A DNA stretch of 64,000 nucleotides from Jeotgalibacillus marinus (GTDB lineage Bacteria > Bacillota > Bacilli > Bacillales > Jeotgalibacillaceae), in NCBI RefSeq assembly GCF_040801915.1, contig NZ_JBFMIA010000003.1, forward strand, positions 1 to 64,000, written 5' to 3'. Position numbers and translations under genes: made by a program. Positions 8,674 through 15,757 of this stretch are shown here, piece after piece (the first letter of the stretch is position 1; each line of letters begins with the position of its first letter). A model generated the notes under the pieces. It did no database searches and was not told the DNA's origin. It was given only the letters and a program-made list of their open reading frames with translations.

Positions 8674-9766
8674 AATTCCCACAGTCCACATTAGCTCCTA
8701 ACGATGTGCCACATTTATTTCCTTTGAAATTGTTGGCATCCTCATCTACAATATCTAAATTATCATTCAAGAACGCACGGTTAAAGAACACATCATTGCC
8801 GGTAGAAGTTGAATTTAATCCAATACCAACATTCCCATTATTATTAGCGGTATTCCCTTTAATTAGGTTGCTATCTAAATTGACTAATGCAATACCAACT
8901 TCCCCATTATCATTAGCCTTATTCCCTTTAATCGTGTTGTTAGCTGAACCGTCTCTTAAATGAATGCCTTCCGCTACATTCCAAGTAGCGATATTCCCTT
9001 TAATCATGTTTTTATTTGAATCGTCAAATAAGAAAATCCCCCTCTCCTCATTTCCAATAACCTTATTCCCTTTCAACATGTTGTTATCTGAAGTTTCTAA
9101 GGAAATACCATCCAACCCATTCCCAATAACGTTATTCCTTTTAATCATGTTGCTACTTGAATTGTTTAAAAAAATACCATCACCAAAATTCTCATTAACG
9201 ATATTCCCTTTAATCATGTTGCCATCTGAATCGTCTAAGAGAATAGCCTGAAGCTGATTATTCTTATTAAGGTTATTCCCTTTAATCATGTTGCCATCTG
9301 AATCCTTTAAGGAAATACCCAGAAACACATTCTTATTAACGTTATTCCCTTTAATCATGTTGCTAGTTGAATCGTCTAAGAAAATACCAACATCAAAGTT
9401 CTGAACAATAAAATTCTTCACCAACACGCCAGAAGTGCTGCCAATCGTTATCCCAGTACCTGACAAACCTATTCCATCTAGAACGGGTTTCTCTTTCCCA
9501 ACCCCAATCAGTTTGATATTATCCGTATTAATATCAACGTTTTCCATATAAGGATCCCCATTTTCTTTTGCTTTTACTAATATGATATCTCCTTCTACTG
9601 CCGCATCAACTGCATCTTGAATCTCAGGAAATTCAACCGACGGGACCATGAGTGTCTTTGCGTTAAAGAAAAGGACCCCTGCCACGATGACGATACCGAT
9701 GAAGAGTACTCCAACAAACGTGAGAATGAGAGCCGTTACTGGGAATTTATTTTTTGACGTTTTCAT
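8672..9766 (-). CDS. Membrane-anchored right-handed parallel beta-helix (NosD-like) protein, copy 1
   Basis: A 364-residue protein with a short cytoplasmic N-terminus (MKTSKNKF), one membrane segment (about residues 9-34) and an outside beta-helix. The region FPEIQDAVDAAVEGDIILVKA is the usual opening of right-handed beta-helix proteins (pectin-lyase-like fold). From about residue 125 there is a ladder of coils about 23 residues long, each containing SNMIKGNNV or close variants, ending in GTSLGANVDCGN. No catalytic residues can be assigned, so binding or structural display is more likely than hydrolysis. GGAGGTG precedes the ATG. It lies 34 bp after the small membrane gene at 9801-10055 and is probably cotranscribed with it. 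Confidence 0.78.
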   Translation of the reverse strand: MKTSKNKFPVTALILTFVGVLFIGIVIVAGVLFFNAKTLMVPSVEFPEIQDAVDAAVEGDIILVKAKENGDPYMENVDINTDNIKLIGVGKEKPVLDGIGLSGTGITIGSTSGVLVKNFIVQNFDVGIFLDDSTSNMIKGNNVNKNVFLGISLKDSDGNMIKGNNLNKNNQLQAILLDDSDGNMIKGNIVNENFGDGIFLNNSSSNMIKRNNVIGNGLDGISLETSDNNMLKGNKVIGNEERGIFLFDDSNKNMIKGNIATWNVAEGIHLRDGSANNTIKGNKANDNGEVGIALVNLDSNLIKGNTANNNGNVGIGLNSTSTGNDVFFNRAFLNDNLDIVDEDANNFKGNKCGTSLGANVDCGN

Positions 9767-9800
9767 TTTTCACCTCCACACTGCTTTCCAAACGGCGTCT

Positions 9801-10055
9801 TCAGCAGGAATGTTTTTTATCTCTCAAACACTCATGTACAAACTTCGCAATCAAAACGAGTGTAATGACGGAAAAAATGATTCCGATAATAAGGACGATA
9901 ATCGCAGGAATAACCACCACGAGATCCCATATTTCTCCGAAACCTAGTACAAGCAATGATATAGCGATAAGAATGGCGTTCGATAGTGTCAACCAACAAA
10001 GGGCCTTGCCAACGCCTTTACATGCACAACAATCTTTTTCTTCTTGAAAAGTCAT
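9801..10055 (-). CDS. Small cysteine-rich two-span membrane protein, copy 1
   Basis: An 84-residue protein of unknown function that starts MTFQEEKDCCACKGVGKALC. The N-terminal CCACKGVG resembles a metal- or thiol-binding knuckle. Two hydrophobic segments follow (about 20-45 and 48-75, including VVVIPAIIVLIIGIIF), and the tail ends KKHSC. The ATG was chosen because GAGGTG lies six bases upstream; an in-frame GTG three codons earlier would overlap that site. It forms a cassette with the beta-helix gene downstream, and the pair is repeated at 10341-11706. A membrane partner or assembly factor for the beta-helix protein is the simplest guess. Confidence 0.6.
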   Translation of the reverse strand: MTFQEEKDCCACKGVGKALCWLTLSNAILIAISLLVLGFGEIWDLVVVIPAIIVLIIGIIFSVITLVLIAKFVHECLRDKKHSC

Positions 10056-10091
10056 TGTTTTCACCTCAGTGTTTTATTTTTATTCCACTTA

Positions 10092-10120
10092 TACTTTATG
10101 ATGAAGATCTCGTTATATGT
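10092..10120 (-). promoter_or_regulatory. Sporulation mother-cell-type promoter candidate, cassette 1
   Basis: On the minus strand ACATATAA (10113-10120) and CATAAAGTA (10092-10100) are spaced like sigma-E or sigma-K promoters (-10 CATA followed by T or A). The same arrangement precedes cassette 2 at 11784-11813. This is a motif match by eye. Confidence 0.4.
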
Positions 10121-10132
10121 TCTTGACCAAAA

Positions 10133-10168
10133 AACCTCCGCCAACTGAATTGTAGAGGGGTTTTTGTG
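10133..10168 (-). terminator. Terminator downstream of cassette 2
   Basis: Complementary arms AAAACCTCC and GAGGGGTTTTT flank a 15-base loop between the end of the second beta-helix gene and the promoter of the first cassette. On the minus strand the stem is followed by a T run. Confidence 0.45.
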
Positions 10169-10340
10169 TGGAAATAAAGTATGGATAAACAAAAAACAGC
10201 CCTCCTACCAATTGAAGTAAGAGTGGCTTAGTGGTGATGCTCAATATAGTATATGTAATTCTTATTAATACTTGTTCATAAGATCAAAGCAATCAAATTC
10301 GCTTCCATAAAAAAAGTACCCCGAAGGATACGAAGAATGA

Positions 10341-11462
10341 TCAATTACAAATTTCAGGTGGACTACTCATGCCACATTTATTCCCTTTGAAATTGTTGTC
10401 AGTACCGAGACCTTCGATATCGAAAGTCGCCATCCCGTCACCATTCCCGAACGCACGATTAAAGAACACATCATTGAATTTAGAATTAACATCTAATAAA
10501 ATGCCATCATTAGCATTATCATTAGCGGTATTCCCTTTAATCATGTTGTTAGTTGACGCGGTTAATGCAATACCGGAGCCGCCGGCATCAGTCCCATTCT
10601 CATTAACGCTATTGTTTTTAATTATGCTCCTGTTTGAATTCTCTATCTCAATCCCATCAAAGACATTTCCAATAATGGTATTACTTTTAATTACGTTCCT
10701 GCTTGAGTCTTCTATATCAATACCATCCTCCCCATTATCCTTAACGGTATTCCCTTTAATCATGTTGCTAGCTGAATTGGAAAAGAAAATACCATCCTCC
10801 TCATTCCCAATAACGTTATTTCTTTTAATCGTGTTGTTATTTGAAGCGTCTAATTCTATGCCACTCCCAAAACCATCCTCCCCATTATCCTTAACGGTAT
10901 TCCCTTTAATCATGTTGCTATTTGATTCGGATAAGTCAATACCAGCAACCTCATTATCCTTAACGGTATTCCCTTTAATCATGTTGCTAGCTGAATCGCG
11001 TAAGACAATACCACCGCTATTCTCATTAACATTATTCCCTTTAATCATATTGCTACCTAAACCATCTAAGAAAATACCCCCTTCAAAATTCCGAACAATA
11101 AAATGCTTCACCAACACGCCAGACCTGTCAGTAAGATCTATACCCAAACCAGTATTCACCACAAAGTCTCCATCCAGAACAGGTTTCTCTTTCCCTATCC
11201 CAATCAGCTTGATATTATCCGTCATAATCTTGACGTTTTCCAAATAAGGAGTACCATCTTCTTTTGCTTTTACTAATATGATATCTCCTTTTACCGCTGC
11301 ATCAACTGCATCTTGAATCTCAGGAAACTCAACCGTCGGCACCATGAGTGTCTTTGCGTTAAAGAAAAGGCCTCCTGCCACGATGGCGATACCGATGAAG
11401 AGTACTCCAAAAAATGTGAGAAGTAGAGCCGTTATTGAAAATTTACCTTTGGACGTTTTCAA
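10341..11462 (-). CDS. Membrane-anchored right-handed parallel beta-helix protein, copy 2
   Basis: A 373-residue paralogue of the protein at 8672-9766. The N-terminus (MKTSKGKFSITALLLTFFGVLFIG), the membrane segment and the opening FPEIQDAVDAAVKGDIILVKA are nearly the same. The coil region has the same SNMIKGNTV-type rungs but different numbers and order, and it ends KGNKCGMSSPPEICN. Both proteins keep a near-terminal Cys pair. The pattern suggests tandem duplication of a cassette followed by divergence of the coils, the exposed surface. No catalytic motif is recognised. It lies 34 bp after the small membrane gene at 11497-11706. Confidence 0.78.
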   Translation of the reverse strand: MKTSKGKFSITALLLTFFGVLFIGIAIVAGGLFFNAKTLMVPTVEFPEIQDAVDAAVKGDIILVKAKEDGTPYLENVKIMTDNIKLIGIGKEKPVLDGDFVVNTGLGIDLTDRSGVLVKHFIVRNFEGGIFLDGLGSNMIKGNNVNENSGGIVLRDSASNMIKGNTVKDNEVAGIDLSESNSNMIKGNTVKDNGEDGFGSGIELDASNNNTIKRNNVIGNEEDGIFFSNSASNMIKGNTVKDNGEDGIDIEDSSRNVIKSNTIIGNVFDGIEIENSNRSIIKNNSVNENGTDAGGSGIALTASTNNMIKGNTANDNANDGILLDVNSKFNDVFFNRAFGNGDGMATFDIEGLGTDNNFKGNKCGMSSPPEICN

Positions 11463-11496
11463 TCCTTCACCTCCCTAGAAAGAAAGAACCGTGTGT

Positions 11497-11706
11497 TCAG
11501 TGACAATGTTTATCTTTCAAACACTTGCGTACAAACTTCGTAATAAGAAAGAGAGTAATTATCTGAAAAATGATTCCGATAATAAGGACGATAATCGCAG
11601 GGATCACAACCACGGCATCCCATATTTCTCCGAAACCTAGCACGAGCAATGATATAGTGATAATAATGGCGTTCGATAGTGCTAAACAACAAAGCGCTGT
11701 ACCCAC
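11497..11706 (-). CDS. Small two-span membrane protein, copy 2, start codon apparently lost
   Basis: The 69-residue reading frame starts at a GTG (MGTALCCLALSNAI) and parallels residue 14 onward of the copy at 9801-10055. The frame stays open upstream and encodes EKVCCECKGVG, matching the Cys-rich N-terminus of copy 1. At the position of copy 1's ATG this copy has AGG, and one extra A is present after GAGGTG. Either translation begins at the internal GTG without a good ribosome binding site, giving a shortened protein, or the gene is silent. Membrane segments and the basic tail (KCLKDKHCH) are kept. Confidence 0.5.
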   Translation of the reverse strand: MGTALCCLALSNAIIITISLLVLGFGEIWDAVVVIPAIIVLIIGIIFQIITLFLITKFVRKCLKDKHCH

Positions 11707-11783
11707 TCCTTTACATTCACAACAGACTTTTTCTTTTTGAAGGGTCCTTGTTTTTCACCTCGTGTTTTTATTTTTAGTTCACT

Positions 11784-11813
11784 TATACTTATGATTAGGA
11801 TCTCTTTATATGT
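11784..11813 (-). promoter_or_regulatory. Sporulation mother-cell-type promoter candidate, cassette 2
   Basis: On the minus strand ACATATAA (11806-11813) and CATAAGTATA (11784-11793) repeat the arrangement at 10092-10120, with closely similar flanking bases. The match to sigma-E consensus is fair and to sigma-K weaker. Confidence 0.35.
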
Positions 11814-11814
11814 T

Positions 11815-12379
11815 CTTGATGCAAAAAACAACCCCTCCGCTGACATCCCCTCTTTTATGCAAGCCGCCCACCAATACGGATACATCTATTGGCTCTTTTA
11901 TAAAGTGCTGATTGAAACGGGTATGAGAAAAGGAGAAGCAGCTGCTTTGCAATGGACAGATATCAATTTAAAAGAGGGCACGATCAAGATTAATAAGACC
12001 TTAGATTTTCAGGCTAAAGAACAGGAGGATCTGTTTGGTGACCCTAAGACCTTGAAATCGTCTCGAACAATATCAATCAGTAAGGGTTTAATCCAGGCTC
12101 TTCATCACCATCTCAAGCATCAAAATCAGCACAAGCTCACGTTAAAAGATCTTTATCACCATGAGTTAAATTTAGTGCTATGCAGAGATAACGGTAACTA
12201 TATGCCTAAAAGCAGTCTATTCAATTCATTTTCCCGCATATTAAAACATGCGAATCTATCACCCTATTCACTCGTTATGCCACACACACGCCGTTCTTCA
12301 GATGGAAGCAGGGGCGGACATGAAATACATTCAAGAACGACTAGGTCATGGTAGTATGCAAATCACTTCTGAGGTGTGA
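11815..12379 (+). pseudogene. Tyrosine integrase pseudogene beside glnA
   Basis: The frame encodes the core and C-terminal half of a phage-type tyrosine recombinase: LIETGMRKGEAAALQWTDI (catalytic Arg I region), KTLKSSRTISI, then after a frameshift near 12264-12270 the segment HSLCHTHA, MKYIQERLGHGSMQ and ITSEV, ended by TGA at 12377. The HxxR box reads HSLC, so the second catalytic Arg is lost, and the C-terminus with the catalytic Tyr is missing. The N-terminal arm-binding domain is also absent. It points toward glnA and stops about 150 bp short of its stop codon. Confidence 0.85.
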
Positions 12380-12494
12380 CACAATGGATGCGTTCGAAAA
12401 TTACACAAGAGGAATACTAGATTAATTTTTTTGAGTATTTCGGTGGGCTAGGTTGGTGGGCAAACAAAATTCTACCACCTTAACAAAATAAAAA

Positions 12495-12524
12495 AACCCT
12501 CAAAGCCTTTAGGCTCTAAGGGTT
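12495..12524 (-). terminator. Terminator of glnRA
   Basis: The stem AACCCT..AGCCT with complementary AGGCT..AGGGTT lies immediately downstream of the glnA stop codon. It is duplicated at 8531-8570. Confidence 0.75.
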
Positions 12525-12530
12525 ATGACT

Positions 12531-13865
12531 CTAGTACATTTCCAAATACTGCTCGCGCTCCCATGGGTGCACTTGCGTACGGAACATGTCCCATTCAATT
12601 TCTTTTGCTTCAACGAAGTGTTCAAAAATGTGTTGGCCTAGTGCGCCAATGATAACCTCGTCTTTTTTCAGTTCATCAAGAGCAGAGAATAGTGTGCTAG
12701 GAAGATCTTTGATTCCAGCTTCTTCACGCTCGTGTTTATCCATTACGTAGATATTTCTATTGACCGCTTTAGGCGGAGTAAGCTTATTTTTAATTCCGTC
12801 AAGGCCTGAACGAAGTAGGACAGCCATCGCCAGATAAGGGTTTGCCGCTGGGTCGACCGAACGTACTTCAACACGAGTGCTTAAACCACGTGATGCTGGA
12901 ATACGAACGAGTGGGCTACGGTTACGAGCAGACCATGCAATGTAACAAGGTGCTTCATATCCAGGCACAAGTCGTTTGTATGAGTTAATTGTTGGGTTTG
13001 TAACAGCTGTAAACCCAGGTGCATGTTTTAGCGTACCAGCCATAAATTGACGTGCAGTCTCACTCAGTTGAAGTTCGCCATTTTCATCAAAAAATGCGTT
13101 TTCACCATTTTTGAATAGGGACATATTACAGTGCATTCCTGAACCATTTACTCCAAACAGTGGTTTTGGCATAAATGTTGCATGCAAACCGTGTTTTCTT
13201 GCGATCGTTTTAACAACTAGTTTAAAAGTTTGGATGTCATCACAAGCTGAAATCGCATCTGCATATTTGAAGTCAATTTCATGTTGACCAGGAGCAACCT
13301 CATGGTGAGAGGCTTCAATCTCATAACCCATCGCTTCAAGTTCAATAACGATATCACGGCGACAGTTCTCACCTAGGTCAGTTGGTGCAAGGTCAAAGTA
13401 ACCACCTTTATCGTTTAATTCAAGTGTTGGCGCACCATTTTCATCGAGCTTAAAAAGGAAAAACTCTGGTTCTGGTCCAAGGTTGAAATCTGTGAATCCT
13501 AGCTCTTTCATTTCACTTAACACACGTCTTAAATTATTTCGTGGATCCCCATCGAATGGCGTTCCATCTGGATTATAAATATCACAAATCAATCGTGCGA
13601 CTTTTCCGTCACCAGCGGTCCAAGGGAATACAACCCATGTATCAAGGTCTGGAAAAAGGTACATGTCTGATTCTTCAATTCGTACAAATCCTTCAATGGA
13701 AGATCCATCAAACATCATTTTATTGTCTAATGCTTTTTCAAGTTGACTAACAGGAATTTCTACATTTTTAATCGTTCCTAAAATATCAGTAAATTGCAGG
13801 CGGATAAAATTTACGTTTTGTTCCTCCGCTAAACGAAAGATGTCTTCACGTGAAAATTTGCTCAT
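12531..13865 (-). CDS. glnA: Glutamine synthetase type I-alpha
   Basis: A 444-residue cytosolic enzyme making glutamine from glutamate, ammonia and ATP as a dodecamer. Family signatures are MFDGSSIEGF, the metal-site segment GPEPEFFLF, HHEVAPGQHEIDFKY and GVNGSGMHCNMSLF. The length is that of the Bacillus GlnA subgroup, which is feedback-inhibited and acts as a chaperone for GlnR rather than being adenylylated. It lies 31 bp downstream of glnR, with AGGAGG before the ATG. Its final 55 bp are duplicated at 8571-8625, so the present end of the gene may have been supplied by an integrated element; it is intact. Confidence 0.97.
   Translation of the reverse strand: MSKFSREDIFRLAEEQNVNFIRLQFTDILGTIKNVEIPVSQLEKALDNKMMFDGSSIEGFVRIEESDMYLFPDLDTWVVFPWTAGDGKVARLICDIYNPDGTPFDGDPRNNLRRVLSEMKELGFTDFNLGPEPEFFLFKLDENGAPTLELNDKGGYFDLAPTDLGENCRRDIVIELEAMGYEIEASHHEVAPGQHEIDFKYADAISACDDIQTFKLVVKTIARKHGLHATFMPKPLFGVNGSGMHCNMSLFKNGENAFFDENGELQLSETARQFMAGTLKHAPGFTAVTNPTINSYKRLVPGYEAPCYIAWSARNRSPLVRIPASRGLSTRVEVRSVDPAANPYLAMAVLLRSGLDGIKNKLTPPKAVNRNIYVMDKHEREEAGIKDLPSTLFSALDELKKDEVIIGALGQHIFEHFVEAKEIEWDMFRTQVHPWEREQYLEMY
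12532..12586 (-). repeat. glnA 3' end, right attachment-site-like copy
   Basis: This is the functional coding end of glnA, repeated with one mismatch at 8571-8625. The two copies are direct repeats 3,961 bp apart and bound the island. Confidence 0.85.
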
Positions 13866-13896
13866 TAGTTAATTCCTCCTGTTTTATGTAAGTATT

Positions 13897-14292
13897 TTAT
13901 TGGAAAAAACGCGATAGATCTCCTGCACGTAGGCTTGAGCGATTCCGATTACCAGGGCTCATCATTTCCTTTTTTAAAAGGGTTCTAAGTTCCTCGTCAG
14001 AAAGTTCATCCTTTTTAGCAACAGGTTCAACCTCGTCATTTTCCTTATGGCTTACAGCAAAGATTTTTTTAATCCCTGCTATGTTGATCCCTTGTTCCAA
14101 TAGATCTTTTATTTCCAACAATCGATCAATGTCGTTTAGCGAAAATAGTCGGCGATTTCCCTCTGTTCTGGTAGGTAAAATGAGTTCGTGTTCTTCGTAA
14201 TAACGTATTTGGCGAGCAGTTAAGTCTGCTAGTTGCATCACAATACCAATTGGGAACAATGGCATTGTTCGCCGAATCTCACTACCTCCCAT
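13897..14292 (-). CDS. glnR: MerR-family nitrogen repressor GlnR
   Basis: A 131-residue transcription factor that represses glnRA and other nitrogen genes when glutamine is plentiful. The N-terminal winged-helix domain holds MPLFPIGIVMQLADLTARQ and IRYYEEHELILP, as in B. subtilis GlnR. The C-terminal tail, which senses feedback-inhibited glutamine synthetase, ends in MMSPGNRNRSSLRAGDLSRFFQ-like sequence. The family length is about 135. AAAGGAGA lies six bases before the ATG. It is the first gene of the glnRA operon, with two operators upstream. Confidence 0.95.
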   Translation of the reverse strand: MGGSEIRRTMPLFPIGIVMQLADLTARQIRYYEEHELILPTRTEGNRRLFSLNDIDRLLEIKDLLEQGINIAGIKKIFAVSHKENDEVEPVAKKDELSDEELRTLLKKEMMSPGNRNRSSLRAGDLSRFFQ

Positions 14293-14327
14293 AAAAAATC
14301 TCCTTTCTTTTCCCTATCGACATTCTT

Positions 14328-14378
14328 ATTGTATCGAATGTCAGAAAAGGTGTCAATATGATGTTAGATTTTCTTACA
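14328..14378 (-). promoter_or_regulatory. glnRA sigma-A promoter with two GlnR boxes
   Basis: On the minus strand TTGACA (14351-14356) and TACAAT (14328-14333) are spaced 17 bp. A perfect TGTNAN7TNACA GlnR/TnrA box, TGTAAGAAAATCTAACA, lies at 14362-14378, and a second site with one mismatch, TGACACCTTTTCTGACA, overlaps the -35 at 14339-14355. The arrangement matches the autoregulated glnRA promoter of Bacillus. Confidence 0.88.
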
Positions 14379-14460
14379 TTATTCGTATGGCACACTTGTT
14401 ACATCCTCACTTTGCATTCTTTATTCATCTTTAATCACAAAAAAACGAAAATCCCCTTCA

Positions 14461-15747
14461 TTATTTCGCTTGTATTTCCTTTATTGAAAAGTGGTTTTTC
14501 TCGATTAGTTCATCAAGTGCGGAACAGATGGCAATTTTCACATGCTCATATGTTAATCCGCCTTGAATATATACTGCATAGGGCGAGCGCAAAGGTCCAT
14601 CCGCAGATAGTTCAATACTTGCACCTTGTACGAACGTTCCAGCAGCCATTATTACATCATCCTCATAGCCTGGCATATAATCTGGATACGGTGTAAAATG
14701 CGCATTGATCGGTGAAGTATATTGAATCGCCTGACAAAACGCTACCATACGATCACGATCCCCAAATTCAACCGCTTGAATTAAATCGGTTCTCGTTTCT
14801 GACCATGATGGAATCGTCTTCATCCCTAGTTCTTCAAACATACCCGCTGTAAACACTGCACCTTTCAAAGATTGCGACACCACATGTGGAGCAAGGAAAA
14901 ATCCTTGATACATTTCTTGCAACGCATAAAGACTTGCTCCTGCTTCAGCACCGATTCCAGGGGAGGTCATTCGATACGAACAAAGCTCAACAAGCGCTTT
15001 TGTCCCAACAATATAGCCCCCAGTTTTAGCCAACCCTCCGCCAGGATTTTTAATGAGGGATCCCGCCATTAAATCAGCACCAACATGGCATGGTTCTAAT
15101 TCTTCAACAAACTCACCGTAGCAATTATCTACAAAAACAATGATATTAGGGTAATGAAGCTTAATCGTTCGAATCAATCCTTTAATTTCATCAATTCGAT
15201 AGGATGGTCTCATTGCGTACCCTTTAGAGCGCTGAATTCCAATCACCTTTGTATTAGGTTTGATTCTTTGAAGCACTTCATCAGTATCCACATACCCATT
15301 ATCGTCCAACTCAACATGATCATACCCAATGTTAAAATCCTTCAGCGAACCGTGCCCGTTTCCACGGATTCCTACGATTTCTTCTAAAGTGTCATATGGT
15401 CGGCCGGTAATATAAAGGAGTTCATCTCCTGGTCTGAGCAAACCGAACAACGCAATCGAGATCGCATGCGTTCCTGAGATGATTTGGGGACGAACGAGTC
15501 CTGCTTCCGCTCCAAATACATCCGCATAAATCGCCTCTAACGTATCTCTTCCTTGATCGTCATAGCCATAGCCCGTTGACGGTATAAAATGACTATCACT
15601 TACTTTATGATCACGAAAGGCTTTTAGAACACGAAATTGATTTGATTCTGATTGCGCTTCAATTTCACGATGTCTGGCTGAGATCTTTTTTTCAACACGC
15701 TCAATTATTGGTGTGAGCGCTGCTCCATTTTTTAAATATGTATGCAT
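14461..15747 (-). CDS. ynbB: PLP-dependent aluminium-resistance/methionine gamma-lyase-family protein YnbB
   Basis: A 428-residue fold-type I PLP enzyme of the YnbB family, annotated variously as aluminium resistance protein or cystathionine beta-lyase/methionine gamma-lyase-like; the physiological substrate is not settled. Family stretches include FIPSTGYGYDDQGRDTLE, RPQIISGTHAISIALFG and VFVDNCYGEFVEE, followed by the likely Schiff-base lysine in GSLIKNPGGGLAKTGG. It lies ten bases after hflX with AAAGGAG before the ATG, so the two are cotranscribed, as in B. subtilis. Confidence 0.88.
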   Translation of the reverse strand: MHTYLKNGAALTPIIERVEKKISARHREIEAQSESNQFRVLKAFRDHKVSDSHFIPSTGYGYDDQGRDTLEAIYADVFGAEAGLVRPQIISGTHAISIALFGLLRPGDELLYITGRPYDTLEEIVGIRGNGHGSLKDFNIGYDHVELDDNGYVDTDEVLQRIKPNTKVIGIQRSKGYAMRPSYRIDEIKGLIRTIKLHYPNIIVFVDNCYGEFVEELEPCHVGADLMAGSLIKNPGGGLAKTGGYIVGTKALVELCSYRMTSPGIGAEAGASLYALQEMYQGFFLAPHVVSQSLKGAVFTAGMFEELGMKTIPSWSETRTDLIQAVEFGDRDRMVAFCQAIQYTSPINAHFTPYPDYMPGYEDDVIMAAGTFVQGASIELSADGPLRSPYAVYIQGGLTYEHVKIAICSALDELIEKNHFSIKEIQAK

Positions 15748-15757
15748 AAATACTCCT

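Larger units (their letters stand above)
8626..12531. mobile_element. Decayed integrative island at the 3' end of glnA
   Basis: The interval is bounded by two 55-bp copies of the glnA 3' end. It holds two copies of a two-gene cassette (small membrane protein plus membrane-anchored beta-helix protein) and a broken tyrosine integrase ending beside glnA. I see no replication, packaging or conjugation gene. The element is read as a small genomic island that used the 3' end of glnA as its attachment site and restored the coding end. The integrase is dead, so the island is now fixed. Confidence 0.75.

Noticed and set aside
8931..11090. A CRISPR-like array suggested by regular repeats with CCTTTAATCATGTTG
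   Set aside because: The repeats are in-frame coding coils (about 69 bp) of the beta-helix proteins, with related rather than unique spacers.
10369..11247. A 292-codon plus-strand frame opposite the second beta-helix gene
   Set aside because: It is a low-complexity antisense shadow (repeating FPLIMLL) caused by the repeated coils on the other strand.
8626..12531. A cargo role as toxin-antitoxin or immunity pairs
   Set aside because: The small protein and beta-helix cassette resembles a two-gene system, but no toxin fold, immunity signature or defence-gene motif is visible.
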